Part shown: positions 35,656-46,794 of the stretch, piece after piece
How the letters are laid out: the number at the start of each line of letters is the position of its first letter
Position numbering within the stretch: the first letter of the stretch is position 1
Assembly (NCBI GenBank): GCA_001767495.1
Contig: MELA01000101.1
Coordinates: forward strand, 1-49,923
Length of the DNA stretch: 49,923 bases
Direction of reading: 5' to 3'
Source: Acidobacteria bacterium RIFCSPLOWO2_12_FULL_65_11
GTDB lineage: Bacteria; Acidobacteriota; Vicinamibacteria; Vicinamibacterales; CAVVIG01
The notes under the pieces: generated by a model
Told to the model about the DNA's origin: nothing
What the model saw: only the letters and a program-made list of their open reading frames with translations
Database searches by the model: none
Made by a program: the position numbers and the translations under genes

Positions 35656-35670
35656 AGTCTCTAACCACCA

Positions 35671-35691
35671 ATCCCGAATCCCAAATCCCGA
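35671..35691. repeat. Heptanucleotide tandem repeat (ATCCCGA-like)
   Basis: Three contiguous units ATCCCGA, ATCCCAA, ATCCCGA, then a degenerate AGCCCAG. It is located 34 bases before the pgi start in the divergent tesA/pgi gap. Confidence 0.65.
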
Positions 35692-35724
35692 AGCCCAGTC
35701 CGAGCATTAGTTTATGCTAGCCCG

Positions 35725-37494
35725 ATGAATCACGCGCACGACCTGCTGACGCGGTGGCCCTCGCTCGACGTGGCGGCCAAGCGCGCCCGGCTTCAAAACA
35801 CGTTTCACATTTCACCCGGGCCTCTTCGTGACGTCATCTCCGGCAGCGCCGCCGCGGCCGAGCGCGCGGGCGCCAGACTCTGGCGGCGCGATCCCTCCGC
35901 GTGGAGCGGCGATCCGGCCGTGCAGCAGAAGATCGCGAACCGGTTGGGGTGGCTGAGCGCGCCGGCACTCATGGCCGATTCGCTGCCGCGCCTCCAGACA
36001 TTTGCGGCTTCGATCAAAAGTCGGCAGTTCACCGATATCGTGCTGCTCGGCATGGGCGGATCGAGCCTCGCTCCTGAAGTACTGCGCTCGGTGGTTGGCG
36101 TGTCGGCGTCCTGGCCGAGGTTTCACATGCTGGACTCGACTGATCCGGCGGCCGTGCGCGCGGCGGCCACCCCACCCGAGCGCACGCTGTATCTGCTAGC
36201 CAGCAAGTCCGGCACCACGATCGAGCCGAACGTCCTCGCCGCGCACTTTCGTCAGAGGCTCGAGCACGCCCGCGTACCGAAATGGTCTGACCACTTCGTC
36301 GCCATTACCGACCAGGGCACCGAACTCGAGCGCCGCGCACGGGAAGAGGGCTTCCGGGACGTCTTCCTCAACCCCGGCGATATCGGCGGCCGTTATTCGG
36401 CGATCTCGTTCTTCGGCCTCGTGCCCGCCGCCCTGATGGGTCTGGACGTCGCCGGGCTGATCGGATGGGCGCTGGCCATGCTATCGACCTGCGAGCCGCA
36501 GTCGGGCGGCGCCGAAGGCAATCCTGCCGTGGAGCTGGGAGGCGGCCTTGGCGCAGCCGCACGCGCCGGACATGACAAACTGACGCTCGTCCTGCCCCCC
36601 TCACTCGAAACGTTCGGCTTGTGGGTCGAGCAGCTCGTCGCCGAAAGCACAGGAAAGAACGGGACGGGCATCGTGCCGATCGCCGGCGAAGAACTGGCCG
36701 ATCCCGCGGCGTACGGCCCAGACCGGGTGTTTGTCCGACTACGGCCGAGCGGTGCCGACGCGGATCAGGCGCCCGAGACGAGCCTCCGGTCTCTGATCGC
36801 CGCCGACGCGCCGGTCATCGACATCGAGCTCCCGGCGCCGTCCGCGCTCGGCGCAGAATTCGTGCGCTGGGAAGTGGCGACCGCCGTCGCCGCCGCGCTG
36901 CTGCAGGTCAATCCATTCGACGAGCCAAACGTCCAGCAGGCGAAGGACTCCACGCGCGTGCTGCTCAATCAGTACCAGTCGGCCGGGCGCCTGCCGGTTG
37001 CTGCCGGCGAAGGCGCGGTGGATGCCGATATCACGCTGACGATGAGCGCCGCGGCCCGGCGGGAACTGGGCGATGGGCATCCCGAGGCCCTGCTCACTCT
37101 CCTTCACCGGGGCGCCTACTTCGCGTTGCTCACATACGTCGGGCCCGATCGGGCGCTTGCCGTTGAGATCGCTCGGCTCCGCCTCGCGGTCCGCAATCGG
37201 ACCAGAGCCGCCACGATGTGGGGCTACGGACCGCGCTACCTGCACTCGACGGGGCAGCTGCATAAGGGCGGCCCCAACACCGGTGTGTTCCTGCTCGTCT
37301 CCGCGACACCCAAGGAGGATGTGTCGATTCCCGATCAGCCGTTCTCCTTTGGCACCCTCGAGCTGGCGCAGGCGCTCGGGGACTTCGCCTCGCTCGACGC
37401 CACCGACCGCCGCGCGGTTCACGCGCACCTGGCCGCGCCGGACGCTCGGCTTGTCAAGCGCCTCGCTGACGCCTTGCTGGGTGCCGTACAATGA
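35725..37494 (+). CDS. pgi: Glucose-6-phosphate isomerase (Tal-Pgi type)
   Basis: A 589-residue cytoplasmic enzyme interconverting glucose-6-phosphate and fructose-6-phosphate. Two SIS-like domains are seen: DIVLLGMGGSSLAPEVLRSV and the phosphate loop LLASKSGTTIEPN (about 165-178), then the NPGDIGGRYSAISFFGL active-site block. The late YLHSTGQLHKGGPNTGVF motif (about 511-528) supplies the catalytic base region. The sequence belongs with the PGI part of bifunctional transaldolase-PGI proteins; here the N-terminal transaldolase domain is absent, so it stands alone. It is followed after four bases by a small cysteine-rich gene, making co-expression likely. Confidence 0.93.
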   Translation: MNHAHDLLTRWPSLDVAAKRARLQNTFHISPGPLRDVISGSAAAAERAGARLWRRDPSAWSGDPAVQQKIANRLGWLSAPALMADSLPRLQTFAASIKSRQFTDIVLLGMGGSSLAPEVLRSVVGVSASWPRFHMLDSTDPAAVRAAATPPERTLYLLASKSGTTIEPNVLAAHFRQRLEHARVPKWSDHFVAITDQGTELERRAREEGFRDVFLNPGDIGGRYSAISFFGLVPAALMGLDVAGLIGWALAMLSTCEPQSGGAEGNPAVELGGGLGAAARAGHDKLTLVLPPSLETFGLWVEQLVAESTGKNGTGIVPIAGEELADPAAYGPDRVFVRLRPSGADADQAPETSLRSLIAADAPVIDIELPAPSALGAEFVRWEVATAVAAALLQVNPFDEPNVQQAKDSTRVLLNQYQSAGRLPVAAGEGAVDADITLTMSAAARRELGDGHPEALLTLLHRGAYFALLTYVGPDRALAVEIARLRLAVRNRTRAATMWGYGPRYLHSTGQLHKGGPNTGVFLLVSATPKEDVSIPDQPFSFGTLELAQALGDFASLDATDRRAVHAHLAAPDARLVKRLADALLGAVQ

Positions 37495-37498
37495 CGCG

Positions 37499-37882
37499 AT
37501 GCGTTACCTCGTCACCGCGCGGGTGAAGCCCGGGCTGGATGGCGCGCTAGCCCAGGCCATCGACACGGGCACGCTTGGCGCCGGATCGGTCGCCGGCGAC
37601 GAATACCTTCGCAACATGACCGCGGCCCGCCGGCACGACGATGGTCGCGTGCAGTGGGTCGAGACCTGCTTTTGTCCGACGCCGCTCGGCGAAGAGCGTG
37701 AGTACTGGGAGGAATACTTCGATCTCCAGAAGATCCAGGACGCTCACGCGCGCAGTCGCTGCCGCGATCTGACGGGCGCCGATCCGTGGGCCTGTATGAA
37801 CTGCGACTGTACGGGTCGCCTGGAAGCACGACTTGCCACTCGAGGCCGCTCGTTTCTTGACGGCCTCCCGTCGAAGGCCTGA
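37499..37882 (+). CDS. Small cysteine-rich unknown protein between pgi and the sigma54 activator
   Basis: A 127-residue soluble protein that I cannot assign to a named family. The N-terminal half (MRYLVTARVKPGLDGALAQA) looks like a dimeric alpha-beta-barrel strand-helix unit. The middle carries ETCFCPTPLGEEREYWEEYF. The end carries SRCRD and WACMNCDCTGRLEARL. Six cysteines in CxC, C and CxxCxC arrangement suggest a metal or Fe-S site. It starts four bases after the pgi stop and ends two bases before the sigma54 activator's GTG, so it lies in a tight operon. Its function may be redox- or metal-linked; that is inference. Confidence 0.75.
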   Translation: MRYLVTARVKPGLDGALAQAIDTGTLGAGSVAGDEYLRNMTAARRHDDGRVQWVETCFCPTPLGEEREYWEEYFDLQKIQDAHARSRCRDLTGADPWACMNCDCTGRLEARLATRGRSFLDGLPSKA

Positions 37883-37884
37883 CC

Positions 37885-40824
<2,940 letters not shown>

Positions 40825-40894
40825 GATGGATACTGGCTAGCCGATTTCCATGTTGTGTGAATACTTTATATCCATTCCGCCGACGCGTCCTATG

Positions 40895-40922
40895 ACTCAA
40901 TATAATCTATAAGTTATTGAGT
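40895..40922. repeat. Hairpin in an AT-rich gap before the PilZ gene
   Basis: ACTCAATA (40895-40902) pairs perfectly with TATTGAGT (40915-40922) around a 12-base loop, and a second small hairpin AATA-AGG-TATT follows at 40924-40933. The whole 40840-40960 stretch is strikingly AT-rich for this genome. It may hold a promoter (for example TTGAGT 40918-40923 with CATAAT 40939-40944), a terminator for the sigma54 activator gene, or an operator. Confidence 0.5.
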
Positions 40923-41025
40923 AATAAGGTATTATCAACATAATCTGTCCCAGGTCCTTCACATCCCTGCACGCGGCGCGGACTTTGGATATGCACTCTG
41001 CGGCCTTAACTGCAGGAGAACACCC

Positions 41026-41430
41026 GTGAAGCACATTTGGACTGACGACCCGACCCGCCCGTCGTCGAACAAGAGAGCCGCCGAGCGGCGCATCATGAGC
41101 CTGCCCGCGCGCCTCACGTGGAAAGACCTGCGGGGCACACCGCGGTTTGCCAGCGTCGTGACGCGCGACGTCAGCGAGTACGGCGTGTACGTCGAGTGCT
41201 CTTCAGCTGTGTCGATCCCCCCTTTTCGGCTCGTGCAGTTCCAGATCGAGCCCGGCGCGCGGGAAGGCGGCACGCTCCCCGACGCCCTCAAGCAGGGCCG
41301 CATCCTCTCGGCTGTCTACCGCGTGACGCCCCGTACGGCGTCTGGTACGCCGCAGGGGTTGGCGCTGCGCCTGATGGTCGAGCCCAGACGCCGGGTGCTG
41401 CATGCCGAGCCGGCACGGGCCACGGCCTGA
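41026..41430 (+). CDS. PilZ-domain protein
   Basis: A 134-residue single-domain protein. The c-di-GMP-binding residues are visible: RAAER (Arg17-x3-Arg21) and RDVSEYGVYVE (Asp48-x-Ser50-x2-Gly53), fitting the RxxxR and [D/N]xSxxG motifs. PilZ proteins bind cyclic di-GMP and change motility, exopolysaccharide or transcription. Both motifs are intact, so binding is likely; the output is unknown. It stands alone downstream of an AT-rich gap. Confidence 0.88.
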   Translation: MKHIWTDDPTRPSSNKRAAERRIMSLPARLTWKDLRGTPRFASVVTRDVSEYGVYVECSSAVSIPPFRLVQFQIEPGAREGGTLPDALKQGRILSAVYRVTPRTASGTPQGLALRLMVEPRRRVLHAEPARATA

Positions 41431-41492
41431 GCTCTTTGGCCCGCCGGCCGGCAGACAGATGCCTTATGATCTGACGCCAGGTTGGCACCCAC

Positions 41493-42908
41493 GTGATCTT
41501 CAAGCAGTTCTATCTCAATTGCCTCGCCCACGCGTCGTACCTAATCGGTGACGAGCAGACGCGCACCGCCGCCGTCGTCGATCCACAGCGGGACATCGAC
41601 CAGTACCTGTCGTTTGCCGACCAGGCGGAGCTCCGCGTCGCGCACGTCTTCCTCACGCATCTGCACGCCGACTTTGTGGCGGGTCACCTCGAGCTGCGCG
41701 ATCGGGTCGGCGCCACGATTCATCTTGGCGCCGCGGCGAAAGCCGAATACGCGTTCACGCCGCTCAAGGATGGCGACTTCGTCCAGTTCGGGCGCGTCCG
41801 CTTGAAGGCGCTTGAAACACCGGGACACACCCCCGAATCGATTTCGATCGTGGTGTACGACCTCGACCGGAGCGAGACGACGCCCTACGGGGTGTTGACC
41901 GGCGACACCCTCTTTGTGGGCGACGTCGGGCGCCCGGACTTGCAGGCCGCGCTCGGCTGGACCGCCGGCGACCTTGCCAATTTGTTGTACGAATCGCTTC
42001 AATCGAAGCTGATGACGCTGCCCGACGAGAGTCTGGTGTACCCCGCGCACGGCGCCGGGTCGCTCTGCGGCAAGGCCCTCAGCAAGGAGACGGTGTCCAC
42101 GATCGGCGATCAGCGGCGCGTCAACTACGCGCTACAGCCGATGACCCGGCAGGCCTTCGTCGATCTGGTGACGGCGGATCAACCGGATGCGCCGCCCTAT
42201 TTCATCTACGATGCCGTCCTCAATCGCCAGGAGCGACCCACGCTCCAGGAAGCCCTCGCGCGCGAACTGACGCCGAAGACGCTTGAGGAGGTGCTCGCGC
42301 TGCAAGCGTCGGGCGCGCAGCTCCTGGATACGCGGGATCCGATCGACTTCGCGGCGGCGCACCTCAAAGGCACCATCAACATCGGGCTCGGCGGCCAGTA
42401 CGCCACCTGGGCCGGCACGGTTCTCAGTCGAGAGCGGCCGATCGTCATCGTGGCGGACCCCGGACAGGAGAGCGAGTCGGCCATCCGCCTCGGGCGCATC
42501 GGATTCGATCACATCGTGGGATACCTGCAGGGGGGCTTGGGTAGCCTGGCGTCGCGCCCAAACCTTGTGACGACGACCGGGCGCGTCAGCGCGTCACTTG
42601 CCGCCGAGCGTCTCCTCACGCGCGAGCCGTCGGCCCCCCTAGCCGTTGACGTGCGTTCGCCTCAGGAACGCGCCCAGAAGCACGTGGCTGCAAGCGTCAA
42701 CATACCGCTCAATCATCTGATCGAGCGATTCTCCGAGTTACCGAAGGATCGGCCGTTGCTCGTGTACTGCGCGGGCGGTTATCGGTCGTCGATCGCGGCC
42801 AGCCTCCTGCAGCAGCACGGCTACACGAAGGTCGACGAAATCGCCGGCGGTCTTGCCGCGTGGGAGGCCGCACAGCTGCCGCTCGTCTCGGAAGGAACGG
42901 CGCATTAG
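41493..42908 (+). CDS. CstB-like persulfide dioxygenase with two rhodanese domains
   Basis: A 471-residue cytoplasmic enzyme. An N-terminal metallo-beta-lactamase fold of the persulfide dioxygenase/glyoxalase II type comes first (THLHADFVAGH, residues 55-65; later LTGDTLFVGDVGRPDL). A first rhodanese domain (about 275-370) has VADPGQ where the active-site Cys loop should be, so it is probably inactive. A second rhodanese (about 375-468) has VYCAGGYRS with the catalytic cysteine. MBL, pseudo-rhodanese and rhodanese in this order is the layout of S. aureus CstB, which oxidises low-molecular-weight persulfides and makes thiosulfate. The start is GTG 41493. The gene was annotated from domain order; activity is inferred. 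Confidence 0.9.
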   Translation: MIFKQFYLNCLAHASYLIGDEQTRTAAVVDPQRDIDQYLSFADQAELRVAHVFLTHLHADFVAGHLELRDRVGATIHLGAAAKAEYAFTPLKDGDFVQFGRVRLKALETPGHTPESISIVVYDLDRSETTPYGVLTGDTLFVGDVGRPDLQAALGWTAGDLANLLYESLQSKLMTLPDESLVYPAHGAGSLCGKALSKETVSTIGDQRRVNYALQPMTRQAFVDLVTADQPDAPPYFIYDAVLNRQERPTLQEALARELTPKTLEEVLALQASGAQLLDTRDPIDFAAAHLKGTINIGLGGQYATWAGTVLSRERPIVIVADPGQESESAIRLGRIGFDHIVGYLQGGLGSLASRPNLVTTTGRVSASLAAERLLTREPSAPLAVDVRSPQERAQKHVAASVNIPLNHLIERFSELPKDRPLLVYCAGGYRSSIAASLLQQHGYTKVDEIAGGLAAWEAAQLPLVSEGTAH

Positions 42909-42917
42909 AGCGTCGAG

Positions 42918-45059
42918 TTGAAGCGTCCTTGTGTCGGGCTTGATGCCAGATTCATGATCACAAGTTCATCTCTCCACACGTTCGGCCGTTCGGCCGCGAT
43001 CCGCGGCGCACTCGTCGCCTCCCTGGCCCTGATGGGGACCGGCCGACCGGCCGCCGATGAGGGCATGTGGACCTTCGACCGGCCACCGAGTGAGGCCCTT
43101 CAGCGGCGATATGGCTTCACCATCACGAAAGAATGGCTCGACCACCTCCGTCTTGCGAGCGTGCGCTTCCAAAACGGCGGCTCCGGGTCGTTCGTGTCGG
43201 CCGACGGCCTGGTGCTCACGAACCATCACGTGGCACTCGGACAGCTCCAGAAGGTGTCCGCGCCGGAGAGAAACTACGTAGCGGACGGGTTTTACGCCCG
43301 CACGCGCGAGGAGGAAGTCAGGGCCACCGACCTCGAGCTGAACGTGCTCGTTTCGACCGAGGAGGTCACCGCGCGGATTACCGCCGCCGCCCTCCGCGCG
43401 GCGACAGCCCAAGCAGCGCTCGAGGCACGGAGGGCCGAGATCGCGAACATCGAGAAAGAGAGCCTGGACCTCACGGGATTCCGGTCCGATGTCGTGACGC
43501 TCTATCAGGGCGCGCAGTACTGGTTGTATCGCTACAAGAAGTACACGGACGTTCGTCTCGTCTTTGCGCCCGAGCAGCAGATGGCGTTTTTCGGGGGCGA
43601 TCCGGACAACTTCACCTACCCCCGTCACGACCTCGACTTTGCGCTCTTCCGCGTCTACGACAACGGCGCCCCCGTCCGGCCGGAGCACTTCCTCAAGTGG
43701 AACGCCAAGGGCGCCACGGAGAACGAGCTGGTGTTCGTGTCTGGGCACCCCGCCTCGACCGACCGCAACGGCACGCTCGCCGAGCTCGAAACCGAAAGGG
43801 ACGTGGTCTATCCGGTCAACATCAAGGTGGTCAAGCGGCGCATCGAGGTCCTTCGCCAGTACGCCGCTCAAGGCGGCGAGCAGGCGCGGCAGGCGGCAGG
43901 ATTCGTCTTCGGCCTGGAGAATGCGCTAAAAGCCTACACGGGCCAGTACGAGGGCCTGCTCGATCCGAAGGTGATGGAGAAGAAGGCGACCGAGGAGCGT
44001 GGCCTGCGCGACGCGGTCGCACGAAACGCCGAGTGGCAGCGGACCTACGGTCCCGCATGGGACGAAGTGGCACGCGCCGAAACCGCCCGGCGGCGGCTAT
44101 TCAAGTCGCAACGCTTCGGGCAGCTTCGCGGGTCGGCGTTCGCGAGCCGCGGGCTGCTCATCGTCCAGTATGTGACGGAGCTCCGAAAGCCCGACGGCCA
44201 GCGGCTCGACGGCTTCCACGACGCGCAGTTGCCATCGCTGCTGTTCGGCCTCCTCTCCCCGGCGCCCATCTACCCCGCGCTCGAAGAGGCGCTCCTTGGC
44301 GACGCGCTGCAGGAATCGCTCGAGGAGCTCGGCCCGAACGATCCGTTTGTCAGAACGGTTCTGGCCGGTCGCTCGCCGAAGGATGCGGCCGCGGCGCTCA
44401 TCGGCGCGACGAGGCTCGCAGACCCGGCCGTCCGCAAACAGCTCATCGATGGTGGCGAGGCGGCCGTCAGGGCCTCCACCGATCCCCTCATCGTCGTCGG
44501 CCGGGCGCTCGATCCCTTGATGCGTGCGACCAACGCATTAATGGAGCGGGAGGTGACGAGCTTCGAGACATCCGCCCGCGAAAAGATCGGCCAAGCCAGG
44601 TTCACGGCCTACGGGACGACAGCCTATCCCGACGCGACGTTCACGCTGCGCCTGTCCTACGGCGCCGTCCGCGGCTATCCGATGAATGGCACTCGCGCCG
44701 CATACAAGACGACGTTCGCCGGACTCTTCGACCGGTCGGCGGGGTTTGACGACAAGCCGCCGTTTAATCTGGTCCCTCGCTTCACCGATCGGCGTGCGCG
44801 GATCGATATGACGACACCGCTCAATTTCGTGACGACGAACGACATCATCGGGGGCAACTCCGGGTCGCCGGTCGTCAACCGGGCCGGCGAACTGGTCGGG
44901 CTCATCTTCGACGGGAACATCGAGAGCTTGGTCGGGCGGTTTGTCTACGACGACGAGAGGAATCGGTCCATAGCCGTGCACAGCGGGGCCATCGTGCACG
45001 CCCTGCGGACCGTCTACGATGCCGGGGCGCTGGCCGACGAGCTGGATCAGGGGCGGTAG
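42918..45059 (+). CDS. S46-family dipeptidyl peptidase (DPP7-like)
   Basis: A 713-residue exported serine peptidase that removes dipeptides from oligopeptide N-termini in the periplasm. A signal-like stretch (IRGALVASLALMGTGRPAADE) lies after the start. The S46 features are EGMWTFDRPP, TNHHVALGQL (catalytic His104), the Asp-containing FTYPRHDLDFALFRVY block and GGNSGSPVVN (nucleophile Ser648). Eighteen residues after the Ser lies Gly666, the position that is Gly in DPP7 and Arg in DPP11, so non-acidic P1 residues are expected. Start is TTG 42918 or ATG 42954. It follows the CstB-like gene by only nine bases. Specificity is inferred from one residue. Confidence 0.93.
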   Translation: MKRPCVGLDARFMITSSSLHTFGRSAAIRGALVASLALMGTGRPAADEGMWTFDRPPSEALQRRYGFTITKEWLDHLRLASVRFQNGGSGSFVSADGLVLTNHHVALGQLQKVSAPERNYVADGFYARTREEEVRATDLELNVLVSTEEVTARITAAALRAATAQAALEARRAEIANIEKESLDLTGFRSDVVTLYQGAQYWLYRYKKYTDVRLVFAPEQQMAFFGGDPDNFTYPRHDLDFALFRVYDNGAPVRPEHFLKWNAKGATENELVFVSGHPASTDRNGTLAELETERDVVYPVNIKVVKRRIEVLRQYAAQGGEQARQAAGFVFGLENALKAYTGQYEGLLDPKVMEKKATEERGLRDAVARNAEWQRTYGPAWDEVARAETARRRLFKSQRFGQLRGSAFASRGLLIVQYVTELRKPDGQRLDGFHDAQLPSLLFGLLSPAPIYPALEEALLGDALQESLEELGPNDPFVRTVLAGRSPKDAAAALIGATRLADPAVRKQLIDGGEAAVRASTDPLIVVGRALDPLMRATNALMEREVTSFETSAREKIGQARFTAYGTTAYPDATFTLRLSYGAVRGYPMNGTRAAYKTTFAGLFDRSAGFDDKPPFNLVPRFTDRRARIDMTTPLNFVTTNDIIGGNSGSPVVNRAGELVGLIFDGNIESLVGRFVYDDERNRSIAVHSGAIVHALRTVYDAGALADELDQGR

Positions 45060-45176
45060 CTCTCGCCGCATTACGGCTGCCTGTGGTAGCCTATTTGGCC
45101 GACAGGAGGTCAGCCGGTCGGACGGTCGGAAACGCTTATTTGGTTCGGAAGCCTTTATTTGGTGGGGAGACGAGTT

Positions 45177-45962
45177 ATGAACAAGGTCAGATCTGCAGCA
45201 ATTGCGGCAGTAGCCATGGCGATACTGGGCACCTACCTTGGTGCGCAGCAGCCGCAGGCACCCGCGCCGGGTCAGGGGCAGGGCGGAGGGGGCAGGCAGG
45301 GGCCGCCGCCGATGCCGATGTCATTCTTCATCACGAGCGTCCCCAAGGGAGATGGCGCCAACTATGGCGGTCTGGCCGGGGCCGACGCCTACTGCCAGGC
45401 ACTGGCGGCTGCCGCCGGCCGTGGCGCCTCCACGTGGCGCGCCTACCTGAGCACGCAGGGCGCCGGCGCCGTCAGCGCACGGGATCGCATCGGCACCGGT
45501 CCGTGGTACAACGCCAGAGGACAGCTGATTGCAATGAACGTGGCCGAGCTGCACGGCGACACGATCGAGCAGGCGCGCCTGGGCAACCGGCTCGGGAAGC
45601 AGCTCTCGCGGAACGAGAAGCAGGAGCTCGTCAACGGCGTCGGCGACATGCCGAACCAGCACGACATCCTGACCGGCTCGCAGCCCGATGGCCGCGCGTA
45701 CACCGATGCGGCGGATCACACCTGCAGCAACTGGACAGCCAACACGCACGTCGAGGCGCCCGCGCGGGGCGCGGCTCCTGCGGCTGGTGCGCCACCGGCG
45801 GCGCCGCCTGCGCCTGGTCCGTCCGCCCAGCTCGGGCACTCCGACAAGCAGGGCGGCGGCAACGGCTCGTGGAATTCCACCCACGGCAGCCGCGGCTGCA
45901 GTCAGCCGAACCTAGTCTCCACCGGCGGCGCGGGTCTCCTCTACTGCTTCGCGACGAACTAG
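45177..45962 (+). CDS. Secreted DUF1554-like lectin-fold protein
   Basis: A 261-residue exported protein with a signal peptide (to about GTYLGAQ, residue 22). A Gly/Pro/Gln-rich linker follows, then a C-type-lectin-like domain. MSFFITSVPKGDGANYGGLAGADAYCQALA resembles the DUF1554 opening (GLAGADxxCQ), and cysteines at TCSNW, GCSQPN and LYCFATN could form disulfides. An Ala/Pro/Gly-rich insertion is inside the domain near residue 200. It is probably an envelope-attached or secreted ligand-binding or structural protein. AGGGGA-like bases precede the ATG, and a strong terminator follows. The family call is by motif and needs a profile search. Confidence 0.72.
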   Translation: MNKVRSAAIAAVAMAILGTYLGAQQPQAPAPGQGQGGGGRQGPPPMPMSFFITSVPKGDGANYGGLAGADAYCQALAAAAGRGASTWRAYLSTQGAGAVSARDRIGTGPWYNARGQLIAMNVAELHGDTIEQARLGNRLGKQLSRNEKQELVNGVGDMPNQHDILTGSQPDGRAYTDAADHTCSNWTANTHVEAPARGAAPAAGAPPAAPPAPGPSAQLGHSDKQGGGNGSWNSTHGSRGCSQPNLVSTGGAGLLYCFATN

Positions 45963-45987
45963 ACGCAAGTCTCCGCGCGTTCAATCC

Positions 45988-46023
45988 GAGGGTGGCGAAT
46001 CGTCGCATTCGCCATCCTCTTTT
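45988..46023 (+). terminator. Rho-independent terminator after the lectin-like gene
   Basis: GAGGGTGGCGAAT (45988-46000) pairs with ATTCGCCATCCTC (46007-46019), a 13-bp stem with one G-T pair and a six-base loop, followed by TTTT. It lies 25 bases after the stop of the lectin-like gene. Confidence 0.88.
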
Positions 46024-46075
46024 CCTGTACCGCCACCTCGCGTCAACGCCGTCTGGTCTGACAGCACGTGCAGCA

Positions 46076-46489
46076 TCAGGGCTGTATCTTGCCGACGCAC
46101 CCGAGAGCTTCTTGGCGCGTGAGGGGTTTAAGCATGCCAATCGTGACACTTTGCAGTGGGATAGTGCTGCCGTTCGCTGCAGTTATTGTGACCGTCTTCA
46201 CGTTCACGCCCATAGTGGAAGGATCGAAGTGAACACCTTCAAAGTCTCTTCCATGTACGCTCATTTTCACTGTGAATGCCGCTAAGTTGATACACATGGC
46301 CTTCGTGCTTGGGACAGCAATCACCCTGAAGGTCCAATATGAGTTGATCTCAACAGTGGCGTCGCTCCAGTTGCGGGGTTCTGGACTTCGAAGTAAGAGG
46401 TGCGGGCCATTCACATCGACGGATTGCGCGTGAAGCGAGGCCGTGCCGATGATGACGAGCAGAACGGTCACGAGCAGGATACGTAGCAT
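46076..46489 (-). CDS. Exported protein of unknown function
   Basis: A 137-residue protein with an N-terminal signal peptide (MLRILLVTVLLVIIGTASLHAQ), then a beta-rich mature part with hydrophobic-polar alternation (WSDATVEINSYWTFRVIAV, VHFDPSTMGVNVKTVTI). I do not recognise a family. The start is set by AGGAG at 46501-46497, seven bases before the ATG at 46489; an upstream ATG at 46504 contains that ribosome-binding site within its own coding sequence and is less likely. It is convergent with the lectin-like gene and could be an envelope or extracellular factor; that is inference. Confidence 0.6.
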   Translation of the reverse strand: MLRILLVTVLLVIIGTASLHAQSVDVNGPHLLLRSPEPRNWSDATVEINSYWTFRVIAVPSTKAMCINLAAFTVKMSVHGRDFEGVHFDPSTMGVNVKTVTITAANGSTIPLQSVTIGMLKPLTRQEALGCVGKIQP

Positions 46490-46596
46490 AGACATTCTCC
46501 TCATGTCTCGGCTTCCGGTCGATCAGTTGCTGTCGCTCCTTCAGATTCTCGAGTGCGATGTCGTTGGTCGTGCGGACAAAGAGCCTGATGAGACGG

Positions 46597-46682
46597 TGCC
46601 GGGGGCGGGAATCGAACCCACACGCCCCTTGCGGGACCCAGGATTTTAAGTCCTGTGCGTCTGCCAGTTCCGCCACCCCGGC
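46597..46682 (-). tRNA. tRNA-Leu (anticodon TAA)
   Basis: The minus strand folds as a class II tRNA: acceptor stem GCCGGGG/CCCCGGC, anticodon stem-loop CAGGA-CTTAAAA-TCCTG with anticodon TAA, a long variable arm (GGGTCCCGCAAGGGGCGT region) and a T arm with GGTTCGATTCC. The span is 86 nt with discriminator A at 46597. The next bases are CCG, so a complete CCA is not encoded and must be added. A TGTAAT box at 46700-46695 could be its -10 element. Confidence 0.95.
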
Positions 46683-46782
46683 CCGAGGATAAGTATTACA
46701 CGAGCACGGACTTACCGCCGTCGTTGTCGTGATCGCGCTTTTCGTCGCGGGCCATCTGCGGGCCACGAGGCAGCCATCACCG

Positions 46783-46788
46783 TATAAT
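46783..46788 (+). promoter_or_regulatory. TATAAT box directly ahead of the SdpI-like gene
   Basis: A perfect TATAAT lies at 46783-46788, with no good -35 match upstream. The expected start point, about seven bases after the box, coincides with the ATG at 46795. Transcription may therefore begin at the start codon, giving a leaderless mRNA. Confidence 0.45.
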
Positions 46789-46794
46789 CGCGCG

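Noticed and set aside
43133-44749. 538-codon plus-strand frame inside the S46 peptidase gene
   Set aside because: Out-of-frame reading with extreme Arg/Gly content; the peptidase frame carries all catalytic motifs.
45083-46285. 400-codon frame overlapping the lectin-like gene and terminator
   Set aside because: It reads through a strong terminator and has shadow-type composition.
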